A stretch of DNA of 64,000 nucleotides from Mesorhizobium plurifarium (lineage in GTDB: Bacteria; Pseudomonadota; Alphaproteobacteria; Rhizobiales; Rhizobiaceae), in contig CCNB01000007.1 in NCBI GenBank assembly GCA_000824785.1, forward strand, positions 186,165 to 250,164. Reading direction: 5' to 3'. Under the pieces are notes generated by a model. That model was not told where the DNA came from. It was given only the letters and a program-made list of their open reading frames with translations, and made no database searches. Positions 8,031 to 16,401 of the stretch are shown here, one piece after another; positions within the stretch are counted from its first letter, which is position 1, and each line of letters begins with the position of its first letter. The translations under genes and the position numbers were made by a program.

Positions 8031-9403
8031 GCGCCATGTTCGATACCGTCCTTATCGCCAATCGCGGTGAGATCGCGCTGCGCATTCTGCGCGCCTGCCG
8101 CGATCTCGGCCTTCAGACGGTGGCGGCCTATTCGGAAGCCGATGCGAGCCTTCGTCATGTCGGGCTGGCGGACAAGGCGATCTGCATCGGGCCGGCGGCC
8201 TCGGCCGACAGCTATCTCAACGTCGCCGAGATCATCACCGCGGCGCAGCTCACAGGCGCAGGCGCGATCCATCCCGGCTACGGCTTCCTGTCGGAGAACG
8301 CCGCCTTCGCCGAGGCGGTGGAGGATGCCGGCCTTGTCTTCATCGGGCCGTCCGCGGCGGCGATCCGCACCATGGGCGACAAGGTTGCGGCCAAGCGGGC
8401 AATGATGGCTGCCGGCGTGCCCTGCGTTCCGGGTTCGGAAGACGCGCTGCCGCAGGACGAGCAAGCGGTGCGGGCCATCGCCCAAGCCGTCGGTTATCCG
8501 GTCATCGTCAAGGCAGCCGGCGGCGGCGGCGGGCGCGGCATGCGCATCGTGCGCGAGGAAGGCGCGTTGATGGAAGCCGTGGCATTGGCACGAGAGGAGG
8601 CCGGACGAGCCTTCGGCAACCCGCAAGTCTATCTGGAAAAATTCCTCGAGCATCCGCGCCATGTCGAGATCCAGATCCTGGCCGACCGGCATGCCGCGGC
8701 TGTCTGGCTCGGCGAGCGGGACTGCTCCATGCAGCGTCGCCACCAGAAGATCATCGAGGAAGCGCCGGCGCCCGGCATCGCTCGCGCGGCGATCGCCGGG
8801 ATCGGCGATCTTTGCGCCCGCGCCTGTGTCGAGATCGGCTACACGGGGGCGGGTACGTTCGAGTTCCTCTATGAGGACGGGCGTTTTTATTTCATCGAGA
8901 TGAATACCCGCGTGCAGGTGGAGCATCCGGTCACCGAGCTCATCACCGGCATCGACATCGTGCGCGAGCAGATCCGGATCGCTCAGGGCAAGCCTCTGTC
9001 CTTCAAGCAGGAAGACATACGCATCGAGGGCCACGCCGTCGAATGCCGCATCAACGCCGAGGACCCTTACAGCTTTCGGCCGCATCCGGGACGGGTCGAG
9101 CGCTGGACGCCGCCAGGCGGCCCGGGGATCCGCGTCGAGTCGCATCTCTACTCCGGCTACACCGTGCCGCCGCACTACGATTCCCTGGTCGCCAAGCTGC
9201 TCGCGCATGGCGCCACCCGGGCCGATGCGATCCGCAGGATGAAGGGCGCGCTGGCCGAGATGGAGACGGTCGGCATCGCCACCAACGCGCCGCTGCACGG
9301 CATGTTGATGGAGGAGCCAGGTTTCGCGGCCGGAGGTTTCGACATCCACCACCTGGAACGCCTGATCGAAGGCGGCCTGCTCGACGGACGAGCACAGCGA
9401 TGA
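8027..9403 (+). CDS. Biotin carboxylase (AccC-like)
   Basis: This 458-aa ATP-grasp enzyme carboxylates biotin on a carrier using ATP and bicarbonate. It shows the N-terminal [12 protein letters not shown] motif, the glycine-rich ATP loop [12 protein letters not shown] (about 160-172), the [12 protein letters not shown] motif, and [14 protein letters not shown] with catalytic residues. The length is normal for AccC. The TTG start at 8027 overlaps the upstream TGA and follows GGAGGAGG; an ATG at 8036 is the alternative. It is the energising partner of the carrier at 7581. The CO2 acceptor is unknown. Confidence 0.92.
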   Translation: MSAMFDTVLIANRGEIALRILRACRDLGLQTVAAYSEADASLRHVGLADKAICIGPAASADSYLNVAEIITAAQLTGAGAIHPGYGFLSENAAFAEAVEDAGLVFIGPSAAAIRTMGDKVAAKRAMMAAGVPCVPGSEDALPQDEQAVRAIAQAVGYPVIVKAAGGGGGRGMRIVREEGALMEAVALAREEAGRAFGNPQVYLEKFLEHPRHVEIQILADRHAAAVWLGERDCSMQRRHQKIIEEAPAPGIARAAIAGIGDLCARACVEIGYTGAGTFEFLYEDGRFYFIEMNTRVQVEHPVTELITGIDIVREQIRIAQGKPLSFKQEDIRIEGHAVECRINAEDPYSFRPHPGRVERWTPPGGPGIRVESHLYSGYTVPPHYDSLVAKLLAHGATRADAIRRMKGALAEMETVGIATNAPLHGMLMEEPGFAAGGFDIHHLERLIEGGLLDGRAQR

Positions 9404-9792
9404 CGGCCGAGGAGATCGAGAGGCTTGCCGCATGGTGCGCGGCCGCGGGTGTCGGTGAGATCGAGCTGGCGGAGGCCGGCTTTTCGCTTTGCCTGCGTAT
9501 CCAGCCGGTCGGTCCTGCGCCGCGCGCGGCGGCGGGCGAAGCGCCGCAGGCCGAGGTTCTGAAGACGGTTCGCGCGCCGGGCGTCGGCGTGTTCCGTCTC
9601 GTTCATCCGACGACCGGCCATCCGGTCGTCGAACGCGGGCAGCGGGTCCGGAAGGGCGAGACTGTCGGCGTCCTGCAGATCGGCTCATGCCTCAAGGGCG
9701 TGGTTGCGCCGGCAGATGGCAAGCTGGGGGTTGCCTTGGCCGAGGATGGCGCGGTCGTCGGCTACGGCACACCGCTCTACGAGTTGCTGTGA
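9400..9792 (+). CDS. Biotinyl/lipoyl-domain protein lacking the biotin lysine
   Basis: This 130-aa protein has the BCCP layout: an N-terminal helix ([25 protein letters not shown]), a linker, then a hammerhead beta domain ending in [14 protein letters not shown]. Where a carrier has EAMK, this one reads [12 protein letters not shown], so the modified lysine is replaced by Ser or Gly; the Lys three residues on is not at the hairpin tip in the alignment made by eye. It overlaps the biotin carboxylase by ATGA and is followed by pxpA. It may be a structural or scaffold subunit rather than a carrier. It is probably a duplicate of the gene at 7581. Confidence 0.72.
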   Translation: MTAEEIERLAAWCAAAGVGEIELAEAGFSLCLRIQPVGPAPRAAAGEAPQAEVLKTVRAPGVGVFRLVHPTTGHPVVERGQRVRKGETVGVLQIGSCLKGVVAPADGKLGVALAEDGAVVGYGTPLYELL

Positions 9793-9814
9793 CATGAATT
9801 CTGGGGAAGTCGCC

Positions 9815-10585
9815 ATGACGGGCAGCGGGCTTGAAGTCGATATCAATTCGGACATGGGCGAAGGCTTCGGCGCCTACAGGCTGGGCGACGACGCGGCGAT
9901 CCTCGATATCGTGAGCTCGGCCAATGTCGCCTGCGGTTTCCACGCCGGCGACCCGGAGATCATGGCGGCGACCTTTTCCATGGCGCGAGCCAAGGGGGTC
10001 GCCGTCGGCGCGCATCCAAGCTTCGCCGATCTGTGGGGGTTCGGACGCCGCACCATTCCGCATTCGGCGGACGAGATCGAAAGGCTGGTCGCATACCAGA
10101 TCGGCGCAGCGCAGGCGCTTTCCGCCTATGCCGGACACCCGATCCGCTACGTGAAGGCGCATGGCGCGCTGGGCAACCTCACCCAGACCGATCGCGGCGT
10201 CGCCGAAGCCGTCACACGCGCCGTCAAGGCCGTCGACCCCAGCCTGATCTGCCTGGCGATTGCGCTCGGCTTCCAGGACAGGATCGCGCGCGAGGCAGGC
10301 TTGACCGTCAAGTCGGAGATATTCGCCGATCGCGCCTATACGCAAGAGGGGTTCCTGGTCTCGCGCAAGCTGGAGGGCGCTGTCATCCACGACGCCGCAG
10401 CGGCGGCGGAGCGGGTCGTGCGCATGGTCAGGCAGGGCGCGATCGAGACGATTTCCGGACAATTGCTGAAGACGCCCATCGATTCGATTTGCGTCCACAG
10501 CGACACGCCGGCGGCGGTCGCCATCGCCGCCCGCGTGCGCGCCGGGCTGGAACAGAGCGGCGTAAGGGTCAAGGCGTTCGCCTGA
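9815..10585 (+). CDS. pxpA: 5-oxoprolinase subunit A-like (LamB/YcsF family)
   Basis: This 256-aa LamB/YcsF protein has the hallmark opening VDINSDMGEGFG at about residues 8-19, then ANVACGFHAGDP, GAHPSFAD, and VKAHGALGN. Proteins of this family form the PxpABC complex that opens 5-oxoproline (pyroglutamate) to glutamate with ATP. The ATG at 9815 is chosen over 9794 because GGGGAAG at 9803-9809 is ideally placed. Its partners PxpB and PxpC are not adjacent; they lie 3.3 kb away on the opposite strand (12939-14581). A related lactam rather than 5-oxoproline is possible. Confidence 0.87.
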   Translation: MTGSGLEVDINSDMGEGFGAYRLGDDAAILDIVSSANVACGFHAGDPEIMAATFSMARAKGVAVGAHPSFADLWGFGRRTIPHSADEIERLVAYQIGAAQALSAYAGHPIRYVKAHGALGNLTQTDRGVAEAVTRAVKAVDPSLICLAIALGFQDRIAREAGLTVKSEIFADRAYTQEGFLVSRKLEGAVIHDAAAAAERVVRMVRQGAIETISGQLLKTPIDSICVHSDTPAAVAIAARVRAGLEQSGVRVKAFA

Positions 10586-10609
10586 GGGCCGGCCGCTCAC
10601 GGCTCACAG

Positions 10610-10624
10610 CGCCCGCGCCGGGCG
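10610..10624. terminator. Bidirectional hairpin between convergent pxpA and Ldh genes
   Basis: CGCCCG (10610-10615) and CGGGCG (10619-10624) form a compact GC-rich hairpin with a three-base loop, in the 40-base spacer between two convergent stop codons. No T-run follows, so it would act as a weak or Rho-assisted terminator. Confidence 0.4.
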
Positions 10625-10625
10625 T

Positions 10626-11660
10626 TCAGACGGCGTCGAGTCCCTGTTCGAGGAAGCGGTCGAGCTGTTCCATCTCCTGGAGCGTGAGGCCGATGCCGTC
10701 CCGTCTCGACTTCTCACGGGCGAGGAACCGCCTCTGCGAAGGCAGGCGCGCGCCCTGGCCGAGGATCGCCTCGAACAACGCTTCTGCCCGGGAGAAAGGA
10801 CTTCCAGGGCGACCGGCGGCGAAAGCTTCCGGCGACAGGGCGATGACCAGCTCGCCATGCTTCGGATAGAGCGTCGTGGTGCCGAGCAGATCGAGGGCCT
10901 CGCGGCTCGTCAGGTCGCCGAGCATGGCGCCGGCGAGCAGCTCGATCATGGTGCCCATGGCCGAGCCCTTGTGCCCGCCGAAGGAGAGCATGGCGCCGCC
11001 GAGCGCTGCTGCGGGGTCGGTCGTTGGCCTGCCGTCCGAATCGATCGCCCAGCCTTCCGGCAATTGTTTGCCGGCACGACGATGCAGCTCGATTTCGCCG
11101 CGCGCCGCGACTGAAGTGGCAAAGTCGAAGACATAGGGCGGATGCTCCTGGCGCGGCCAGCCGAAGGCGAAGGGATTGGTGCCAAGCAAGGGTCTTGAAC
11201 CACCCGTCGGTGCGACGGTCGCGTAGCTTGGACACATGGCTAGGCCAGCCAGACCGGCGTCCGCCAGCGCCTCGACCTCGACCCAGAGGGCTGAAAAATG
11301 AACCGCGTTGTTGATCGCCAATGCCGCGATGCCGGTCGCGCGCGCCCGCTCGACCAGCACGGGCAGGCCGAGCTCGAAGGCTGGATTGGCGAAGCCGCCT
11401 TTGGCGTCCACCTTCACGATTGCCGGCGCGTCCTGCGGCAGCAATTCGGGCACCGCCTTCGGCTCGGCCTTTCCGGCCTTGACGGTGCGCAGCGCGCCTT
11501 CGATGCGATAGATGCCGTGCGATTTGCAGGCGTCGCGTTCCCCGGCGACGATGGCGCGCGTGATCGCGCCGGCCTGGGCGGGGTTGAGCCCGGCCTTGCT
11601 GAAGATCGCCCCGACGCGCTCATGCAGGGCTTCGATGGTGAGGGCGGTTGTGCTGCTCAT
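10626..11660 (-). CDS. Malate/L-lactate dehydrogenase family (Ldh_2) oxidoreductase
   Basis: This 344-aa member of the non-Rossmann Ldh/YlbC/DpkA family uses NAD(P)H to reduce 2-oxo acids or cyclic imines. Recognisable pieces are CKSHGIYRIEGAL (H48), the NNAVHFSALW region with the catalytic His, GTNPFAFGWP, and GGHKGSAMGTMIELLAG at the nucleotide site. Members include delta-1-piperideine/pyrroline-2-carboxylate reductase, which would suit a cyclic-amino-acid pathway beside pxpABC, but malate, lactate or ureidoglycolate substrates are equally possible. It is the last gene of the leftward group starting at 15364. Confidence 0.85.
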   Translation of the reverse strand: MSSTTALTIEALHERVGAIFSKAGLNPAQAGAITRAIVAGERDACKSHGIYRIEGALRTVKAGKAEPKAVPELLPQDAPAIVKVDAKGGFANPAFELGLPVLVERARATGIAALAINNAVHFSALWVEVEALADAGLAGLAMCPSYATVAPTGGSRPLLGTNPFAFGWPRQEHPPYVFDFATSVAARGEIELHRRAGKQLPEGWAIDSDGRPTTDPAAALGGAMLSFGGHKGSAMGTMIELLAGAMLGDLTSREALDLLGTTTLYPKHGELVIALSPEAFAAGRPGSPFSRAEALFEAILGQGARLPSQRRFLAREKSRRDGIGLTLQEMEQLDRFLEQGLDAV

Positions 11661-11701
11661 TCTGGCCTTCGCGATTTGCCCGCAGAGCATGCGCCTGCGG
11701 G

Positions 11702-12874
11702 TCAGGAAAATTGCAGCTCGCTCGCGAAGGTTCTCAGATCCTGCGCGAGCAGGCCGGGTTGCTCGAAGGCTGCAAAATGCCCGCCGCATGGCATGGTTGT
11801 CCACCGGCGCACGGTGCGAAAAACCCGTTCGACCCAGCTTCTTGGCGGCATCGGCAATTCCTTCGGAAACAGCGCTACCGCGAGCGGAACCTCGATCCGC
11901 GCGCCAGGCGGAAATGTCAACGGCCGCACGCGGGTCTCCCAATAGAGGCGCATGGACGAGGCGACGGTTCGCGTGAACCAGTAGAGCGAGATGTTGGCGA
12001 GGACTTCGTCGCGGGAGAATGCGGCGTTGTCTAGATCGCCGTCGCAGTCGCTCCAGTCTCGGAACTTTTCGATCATCCATGCCGCCAGCCCGACGGGCGA
12101 ATCGGTGAGCCCGTAGGCAAGGGTCTGAGGGCGTGTTCCCTGAATGTGGCTGTAGGCGCCGTGGAGGTCCGCCCACCGGGCTTTCTCTCCCAGGAAGGCC
12201 CGTTCTTCCGTGGTGAGATCGCTGCCGGGGTCTGGATCATGCGATGGCGAATAGGAGCCGGGAATGAAATTCAGATGCACGCCGGCGAGATTGCCGGGAT
12301 AGGCATGCGCCAGGATGGTCGACACGCTGGCGCCGAGGTCTCCGCCCTGCGCCAGGTAGCGCTCATAGCCCAGCCGGTCCATCAGTTCCGCCCATAGGTC
12401 GGCGACGGCAAACAGGTTAAGGCCGGCCTTGGTCGGCCGTCTCGAAAAGCCGTATCCGGGGATCGAAGGGATCACGACGTTGAATGCATCCTCCTGTCTT
12501 CCGCCATTGGCAAGCGGATCGGACAGGAGCGGCAAAAGCCTGATGAATTCGCAAAAGCTGCCCGGCCAGCCATGGGTGAGAATGACCGTTCTGGCGGTTG
12601 GGACCGCGGCGCGGACATGGATGAAATGAATGGTCTGGCCACCGATATCGGTCTGGTAGTGCGGAAGGGCGTTCCAGGCGGCTTCGTGTTCGCGCCAGTC
12701 GAAGCCTGTGCGCCAGCGCTCAACGAATCGCCGCAATTCCTCCCGCTCCGTCCCTTGGGCCCAGCCGATTTCCTGCAATTGGTCCGGCTCTCGCCAGCCT
12801 GAAATGCGCTGCTTGAGGTCGTCGATTTCAGACTGTGCGATCTGGATCGTGAAGGGTCGGATATCCGTTGACAT
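11702..12874 (-). CDS. Epoxide hydrolase, alpha/beta-hydrolase with EHN domain
   Basis: This 390-aa protein has an N-terminal epoxide-hydrolase domain (about 1-100) followed by an alpha/beta hydrolase. The oxyanion motif HGWPG is at 101-105, the nucleophile Asp is D179 in QGGDLGAS, and the catalytic His is H366 in PCGGHFAAFEQP. This is the microsomal epoxide hydrolase layout and normal length. The ATG at 12874 is chosen because it begins the domain; the longer in-frame reading would run into pxpC. It sits between pxpC and the Ldh gene in one leftward transcription unit, which is odd for an oxoprolinase set. It may be a hydrolase for a different ring. Confidence 0.88.
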   Translation of the reverse strand: MSTDIRPFTIQIAQSEIDDLKQRISGWREPDQLQEIGWAQGTEREELRRFVERWRTGFDWREHEAAWNALPHYQTDIGGQTIHFIHVRAAVPTARTVILTHGWPGSFCEFIRLLPLLSDPLANGGRQEDAFNVVIPSIPGYGFSRRPTKAGLNLFAVADLWAELMDRLGYERYLAQGGDLGASVSTILAHAYPGNLAGVHLNFIPGSYSPSHDPDPGSDLTTEERAFLGEKARWADLHGAYSHIQGTRPQTLAYGLTDSPVGLAAWMIEKFRDWSDCDGDLDNAAFSRDEVLANISLYWFTRTVASSMRLYWETRVRPLTFPPGARIEVPLAVALFPKELPMPPRSWVERVFRTVRRWTTMPCGGHFAAFEQPGLLAQDLRTFASELQFS

Positions 12875-12938
12875 GTTCGCTCGCCGATATGGGTTGAGCC
12901 AATCGATATCGTTGCGGTTCTTGTCGTCGTTCCGGCCG

Positions 12939-13919
12939 TCATGCTGGTCGGAGGCGACCGGCGCTGATGTTCCGCGCGGCGACGAACGCGTCAAGCTGCT
13001 GCCTGGCAGTACGCAGTGCTTGGGTCGCCGCTTCGATCGAGACCGGCAAAAAACGCAAGCGCGCGCCGACCGGCGCTTGCGCGAGCCGCCAGAGATCGGC
13101 CTCGATCACGGTTGCGATTTTCGGGTAGCCGCCGCAGGTGTTGGCGTCGGCAAGCTGGATGATCGGTTGGCCGGATGGCGGCACCTGGACGGTACCGGGG
13201 ACGATGCCATGCGAGAGCAGCTCCCTTGGCGAGGCAAGCGAGAGCGTTTCTCCGGACAAACGATAGCCCATGCGATTGGCTTCGCTGGTGATCTTCCATT
13301 CGCTTCCGGTGAAGGCCGCATGCGCCTGCGCCGTGAAGCTGTGGAACTCGGCGGCGGGAAGCACCCTCAGTTCGATCGCAGAGGCGATAGCGTTGCCGGT
13401 GATTTGCCGCTCTTCCAGCGCCACGCCAAGCCCTGCTGGAGGAAGCGGGCACATCGCGGTGTTGAGCCGAAGCCGGTCGCCGCGCGCGAGGCCGCGCCCG
13501 GCCAACCCGCCGAAACCAGCTTTCGCATCCGTCGCGCGCGATCCCATGACGGATGGCAGGTCGAGCCCGCCGGCGAAGGCGACGTAGGAACGCGCGCCTG
13601 CGCGCGGCGCTTCCACAAGAAGCGTCTCGCCCGCGCGGATGGCGGTTGCCCACCAGGGCGGACACCGCCGATCATCGATACGGATCGGGCAGTCGGCTCC
13701 CGTAATGGCCAGCGCGGTGTCGACATGTGCCTTGAGCCGGAAGGGATGGAGCGCGATCTCGAGCCCCGCGGCCGATCGGTCATTGCCCAGCATGAGATTG
13801 GCGATCGCCAGCGCCTGGCTGTCCATCGCGCCGCCATGGCTGATCCCGAGCGACAGATGGCCCGGACGGCCGAGGTCCTGGACAGTGTTCGGAAGACCGG
13901 TGGTCAGGATCTCGATCAT
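12939..13919 (-). CDS. pxpC: 5-oxoprolinase subunit C-like (biotin-dependent carboxyltransferase fold)
   Basis: This 326-aa AHS2/KipA-type protein is related to the C-terminal half of the urea carboxylase carboxyltransferase. It opens with MIEILTTGLPNTVQDLGRPGH and SHGGAMDSQALAIAN, both diagnostic, then SYVAFAGGLDLPSVMGSRATD and GYPKIATVIEADL. It overlaps pxpB by 4 bases, consistent with a heteromer. Given the biotin carboxylase and carrier encoded 4-6 kb away, the biotin-dependent ancestry of this fold is worth noting. Whether carboxybiotin is really used is unknown. Confidence 0.88.
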   Translation of the reverse strand: MIEILTTGLPNTVQDLGRPGHLSLGISHGGAMDSQALAIANLMLGNDRSAAGLEIALHPFRLKAHVDTALAITGADCPIRIDDRRCPPWWATAIRAGETLLVEAPRAGARSYVAFAGGLDLPSVMGSRATDAKAGFGGLAGRGLARGDRLRLNTAMCPLPPAGLGVALEERQITGNAIASAIELRVLPAAEFHSFTAQAHAAFTGSEWKITSEANRMGYRLSGETLSLASPRELLSHGIVPGTVQVPPSGQPIIQLADANTCGGYPKIATVIEADLWRLAQAPVGARLRFLPVSIEAATQALRTARQQLDAFVAARNISAGRLRPA

Positions 13920-14581
13920 TGCTCTACGCCCGCAATCTCGAATTGGATCTTGTCTCCCGGCCTCAGCAGCACAGGCGATTGCGCCTCGATATCGAAGAGC
14001 CTCACGTCGGTGTGGCCAATGATGTGCCATCCCGACGGGGCGGTCATCGGCATGATGCCCGCCTGCGCACCGCCGATGATGACGGCGCCTTCGGCCACTT
14101 TCAGGCGGGGGTTCTTGCGCCGTGGCCAGGTGAGCCGCGGGTCGAGACCGGACAGGTAAGGAAAGCCCGGCATGGCCCCGATAGCGGCGACCGAATAGGT
14201 CGCGGCCGCGTGACGATCGACTGTCTCTTCCAGCGACAGCCCGCAATGCGCGGCCCAGCCAGCGAGGTCTTCGCCGCGCGAGCCGCCGTAATGCACGGGA
14301 ATCCGGTGCAAGGTGCCGGTGGCTGTTTGCGGATCGGTGCCGGCCCAAAGCGATTGCAGTTGCTCGCCGACACGCGATGCGTCCGTAACGAGCGGGTCGA
14401 AGAGCACCAGCAGGTTGTTCATGCCGGGGACCGTCTCACGCACGCCGTCGAGGCCTCGTGCGGCTTCGGCAACAGCCCAGACCAACTCTTGAACGGCGTC
14501 GTCGAAGCTTGCCTGCGCGCCGTCGAGAAGCAGCGCGCCTGATCCCGCAAGGCTGATGCGCGGCGCCGGCCCAATGGTCAT
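13916..14581 (-). CDS. pxpB: 5-oxoprolinase subunit B-like (AHS1/KipI family)
   Basis: This 221-aa protein of the allophanate hydrolase subunit 1 / KipI family has the GMNNLLVLFDP strand near 52-62, IPVHYGG near 93, and the conserved GAMPGFPYLSGLDPRL and PSGWHIIGHTDVRLFD motifs at about 137-195. It normally binds PxpC and, with PxpA, couples ATP hydrolysis to lactam opening. Start and stop codons interlock with pxpC (ATGA) and it lies 6 bases after the SDR gene. The older annotation name allophanate hydrolase would be misleading here because no urea carboxylase gene is present. Confidence 0.88.
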   Translation of the reverse strand: MTIGPAPRISLAGSGALLLDGAQASFDDAVQELVWAVAEAARGLDGVRETVPGMNNLLVLFDPLVTDASRVGEQLQSLWAGTDPQTATGTLHRIPVHYGGSRGEDLAGWAAHCGLSLEETVDRHAAATYSVAAIGAMPGFPYLSGLDPRLTWPRRKNPRLKVAEGAVIIGGAQAGIMPMTAPSGWHIIGHTDVRLFDIEAQSPVLLRPGDKIQFEIAGVEQ

Positions 14582-14587
14582 GAGCGG

Positions 14588-15364
14588 TCAGTCCTTAACT
14601 GGCACCGTGTAGTTCAGGATCAGGCGGCCGCCATCTGGATAAATGGTCTGACCGACGATGTAGGAGGCATCGTCGCTGGCGAGGAAGGAAGCGACGCTGG
14701 CGATCTCCGATGGCTCGCCGCAGCGCCCGCTCGGCGTTCGCGACAGGATGGTGTGCCGCTGCGCCTCGCTGGCCATCACCGAGCTCTTGACCATGTCGGT
14801 CAGGATTGTGCCCGGTCCGATGGCGTTGACGCGGATGTTGTGCGGGATGAGTCCGACCGCCATCACCGCCGTCAATTGCTTGATGCCGCCTTTGGACACC
14901 GCGTAGGCGACGGAATTGGGAATGGCGAGGATCGCATTGATCGACGACATGTTGATGATCGAGCCGCCGCGCCCCTGAGCGATCATGGCTCGCGCCGCGG
15001 CCTGGCCGAGAAGGAACGGCGCCTTCAGATTGATGCGCTGAACCCAATCGAAAGCCTCTTCGGGGAAGTCGACGAAATCATCGAGGTGGATCACGCCGGC
15101 ATTGTTGATCAAGACATCGACGCCGCCGAAGGCATCGGCGGCCGCGGCGATGATGCTGGCGGCCATGTCCGCCGTGCATGCGGAAAGGTCCGCTTCGAGC
15201 CAGACGGCGCGCTCGCCGAGACGTTGCGCATGCTCGCGGCCGCGGTCGGCCTTCACGTCCACGAGCACGACATTGGCGCCGTCGGCATGAAAGCGCTCGG
15301 CGCAGGCGAGGCCCAGGCCCTGCGCTGCCCCGGTGATGATCACGACTTTGCCTGCATGCTTCAC
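14588..15364 (-). CDS. SDR-family oxidoreductase, paralog of 2862-3641
   Basis: This 258-aa classical SDR has the TGAAQGLG cofactor motif at about residues 10-17, NNAG, NMSSINA and the YAVSK catalytic pair. A GTG start at 15364 is chosen because AAGGAA lies 6 bases upstream and the protein then begins exactly at the fold (VKHAGKVVIITG). Its C-terminus, TIYPDGGRLILNYTVPVKD, is almost the same as that of the first SDR in the window, pointing to duplication. It heads the leftward SDR-pxpB-pxpC-epoxide hydrolase-Ldh unit and is divergent from the RraA-like gene. Confidence 0.86.
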   Translation of the reverse strand: MKHAGKVVIITGAAQGLGLACAERFHADGANVVLVDVKADRGREHAQRLGERAVWLEADLSACTADMAASIIAAAADAFGGVDVLINNAGVIHLDDFVDFPEEAFDWVQRINLKAPFLLGQAAARAMIAQGRGGSIINMSSINAILAIPNSVAYAVSKGGIKQLTAVMAVGLIPHNIRVNAIGPGTILTDMVKSSVMASEAQRHTILSRTPSGRCGEPSEIASVASFLASDDASYIVGQTIYPDGGRLILNYTVPVKD

Positions 15365-15399
15365 GGTCGATTCCTTTTCGTGAGTCCAATGAGGATATG

Positions 15400-15408
15400 T
15401 TATCCAAT
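15400..15408 (-). promoter_or_regulatory. Putative FCD-regulator operator (ATTGGATAA, inverted)
   Basis: TTATCCAAT on the plus strand lies 36 bases upstream of the SDR start, where it would overlap a promoter. The extended sequence GATATGTTATCCAAT matches the copy at 6311. Confidence 0.55.
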
Positions 15409-15542
15409 CTATCGCCAAGCGCGAACTTATGGCAAGCCCGGTGTGGCCGGTCGAAAAATGGCTTCCGTGCGTGAAATTGCCGGAGAATTGGCTTTTTCGA
15501 ACGATCCCCAGCAAGTCGGTTGACTTTGGCGTTCAAATGGTG

Positions 15543-15551
15543 ATTGGATAA
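15543..15551 (+). promoter_or_regulatory. Putative FCD-regulator operator (ATTGGATAA)
   Basis: ATTGGATAATATAT begins 42 bases upstream of the RraA-like gene and faces the inverted copy at 15400. The pair brackets the divergent promoter region (15365-15584), as at 6216/6311. Confidence 0.55.
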
Positions 15552-15584
15552 TATATTCAGAAAATTGAACTGCTGGAGGATGAA

Positions 15585-16220
15585 ATGGCAGGCGGGCAAC
15601 GGGAAGGTGAACTGGTCGACGCGTTCCGCGTCTTTGCCACGCCGTTGATCAGCGACAATCTCGCCCGCGTGCCCGGCGCTGTCGGGCTGCGACCGTTCCA
15701 CAAGATCGACGGCATCATGGTCGGACGGGCGCTGACAGTGAGGACGCGCCCGGGCGATAACCAGTTCATCCACCGCGCGCTCGACCTGGTAAAGCCGGGC
15801 GATGTCATTGTCGTCGATGGCGGCGGTTACGAAGGGCGGGCGCTCGTCGGCGAGATCATGACAAGCCTCGCTGCCTCACGCGGCGCGGCCGGCATCGTCA
15901 TCGACGGAGCCATCCGCGATGCTGGCGCCATCGGCCGCAATCCATTTCCCTGCTTCGCGCGATCGGCCATCCATCTCGGTCCCTACAAGGACGGTCCCGG
16001 GGCCATCAATGTTGCGGTCTCGGTGGGCGGAATGGTGGTCGGTCCCGGCGATATCGTCATGGGCGACGAGGATGGCGTCGTTGCGTTTCCGCTCGAAGGG
16101 GCGGTGGCCCTGCTGGCAGCCGTCAAGGCGCAGGAAGCGCGCGAAGCCGACATCATGCAGAGCATCAAGGAGAACCGTTACCAGGGCGCCTATGCCCAGG
16201 CTTCGGCCAGCAGCCATTGA
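15585..16220 (+). CDS. RraA-like protein (HMG/CHA aldolase superfamily)
   Basis: This 211-aa protein of the RraA / 4-hydroxy-4-methyl-2-oxoglutarate aldolase fold has the signature glycine-rich stretch DVIVVDGGGYEGRALVGEI (residues about 66-84) and GIVIDGAIRDAG with the catalytic Arg-Asp pair at about 112-113. Catabolic members cleave or decarboxylate 4-hydroxy-2-oxo acids using a divalent metal; others bind RNase E. In this setting a small catabolic lyase is more likely than an RNase regulator. GGAGG lies just upstream of the ATG. A second family member is at 58166. Confidence 0.82.
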   Translation: MAGGQREGELVDAFRVFATPLISDNLARVPGAVGLRPFHKIDGIMVGRALTVRTRPGDNQFIHRALDLVKPGDVIVVDGGGYEGRALVGEIMTSLAASRGAAGIVIDGAIRDAGAIGRNPFPCFARSAIHLGPYKDGPGAINVAVSVGGMVVGPGDIVMGDEDGVVAFPLEGAVALLAAVKAQEAREADIMQSIKENRYQGAYAQASASSH

Positions 16221-16401
16221 ATCGCGGAGCTTGACGCCGGGGCCTCGATCGCAGGGCCGGCCAGCGATTGCAGACATTGCCGCTCCACCTCTGAAGGAGG
16301 AGCGCAACCTCGCCGATCCGCCCAGGGCGACTCGGCGACAATCAAGAGAATGCATTCCGGCCACGACCCGGATGCGCCAACAGGGGAAAATGGAGAGAAT
16401 G

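Noticed and set aside
8027-9403. Housekeeping acetyl-CoA carboxylase assignment for the carrier and carboxylase genes
   Set aside because: No acetyl-CoA carboxyltransferase gene is near, and they are coupled to pxpA; a dedicated paralog is more likely, though not proven.
7823-9688. 621-codon minus-strand open frame
   Set aside because: Antisense to the biotin carboxylase and second carrier; the sense proteins carry ATP-grasp motifs, the antisense one does not.
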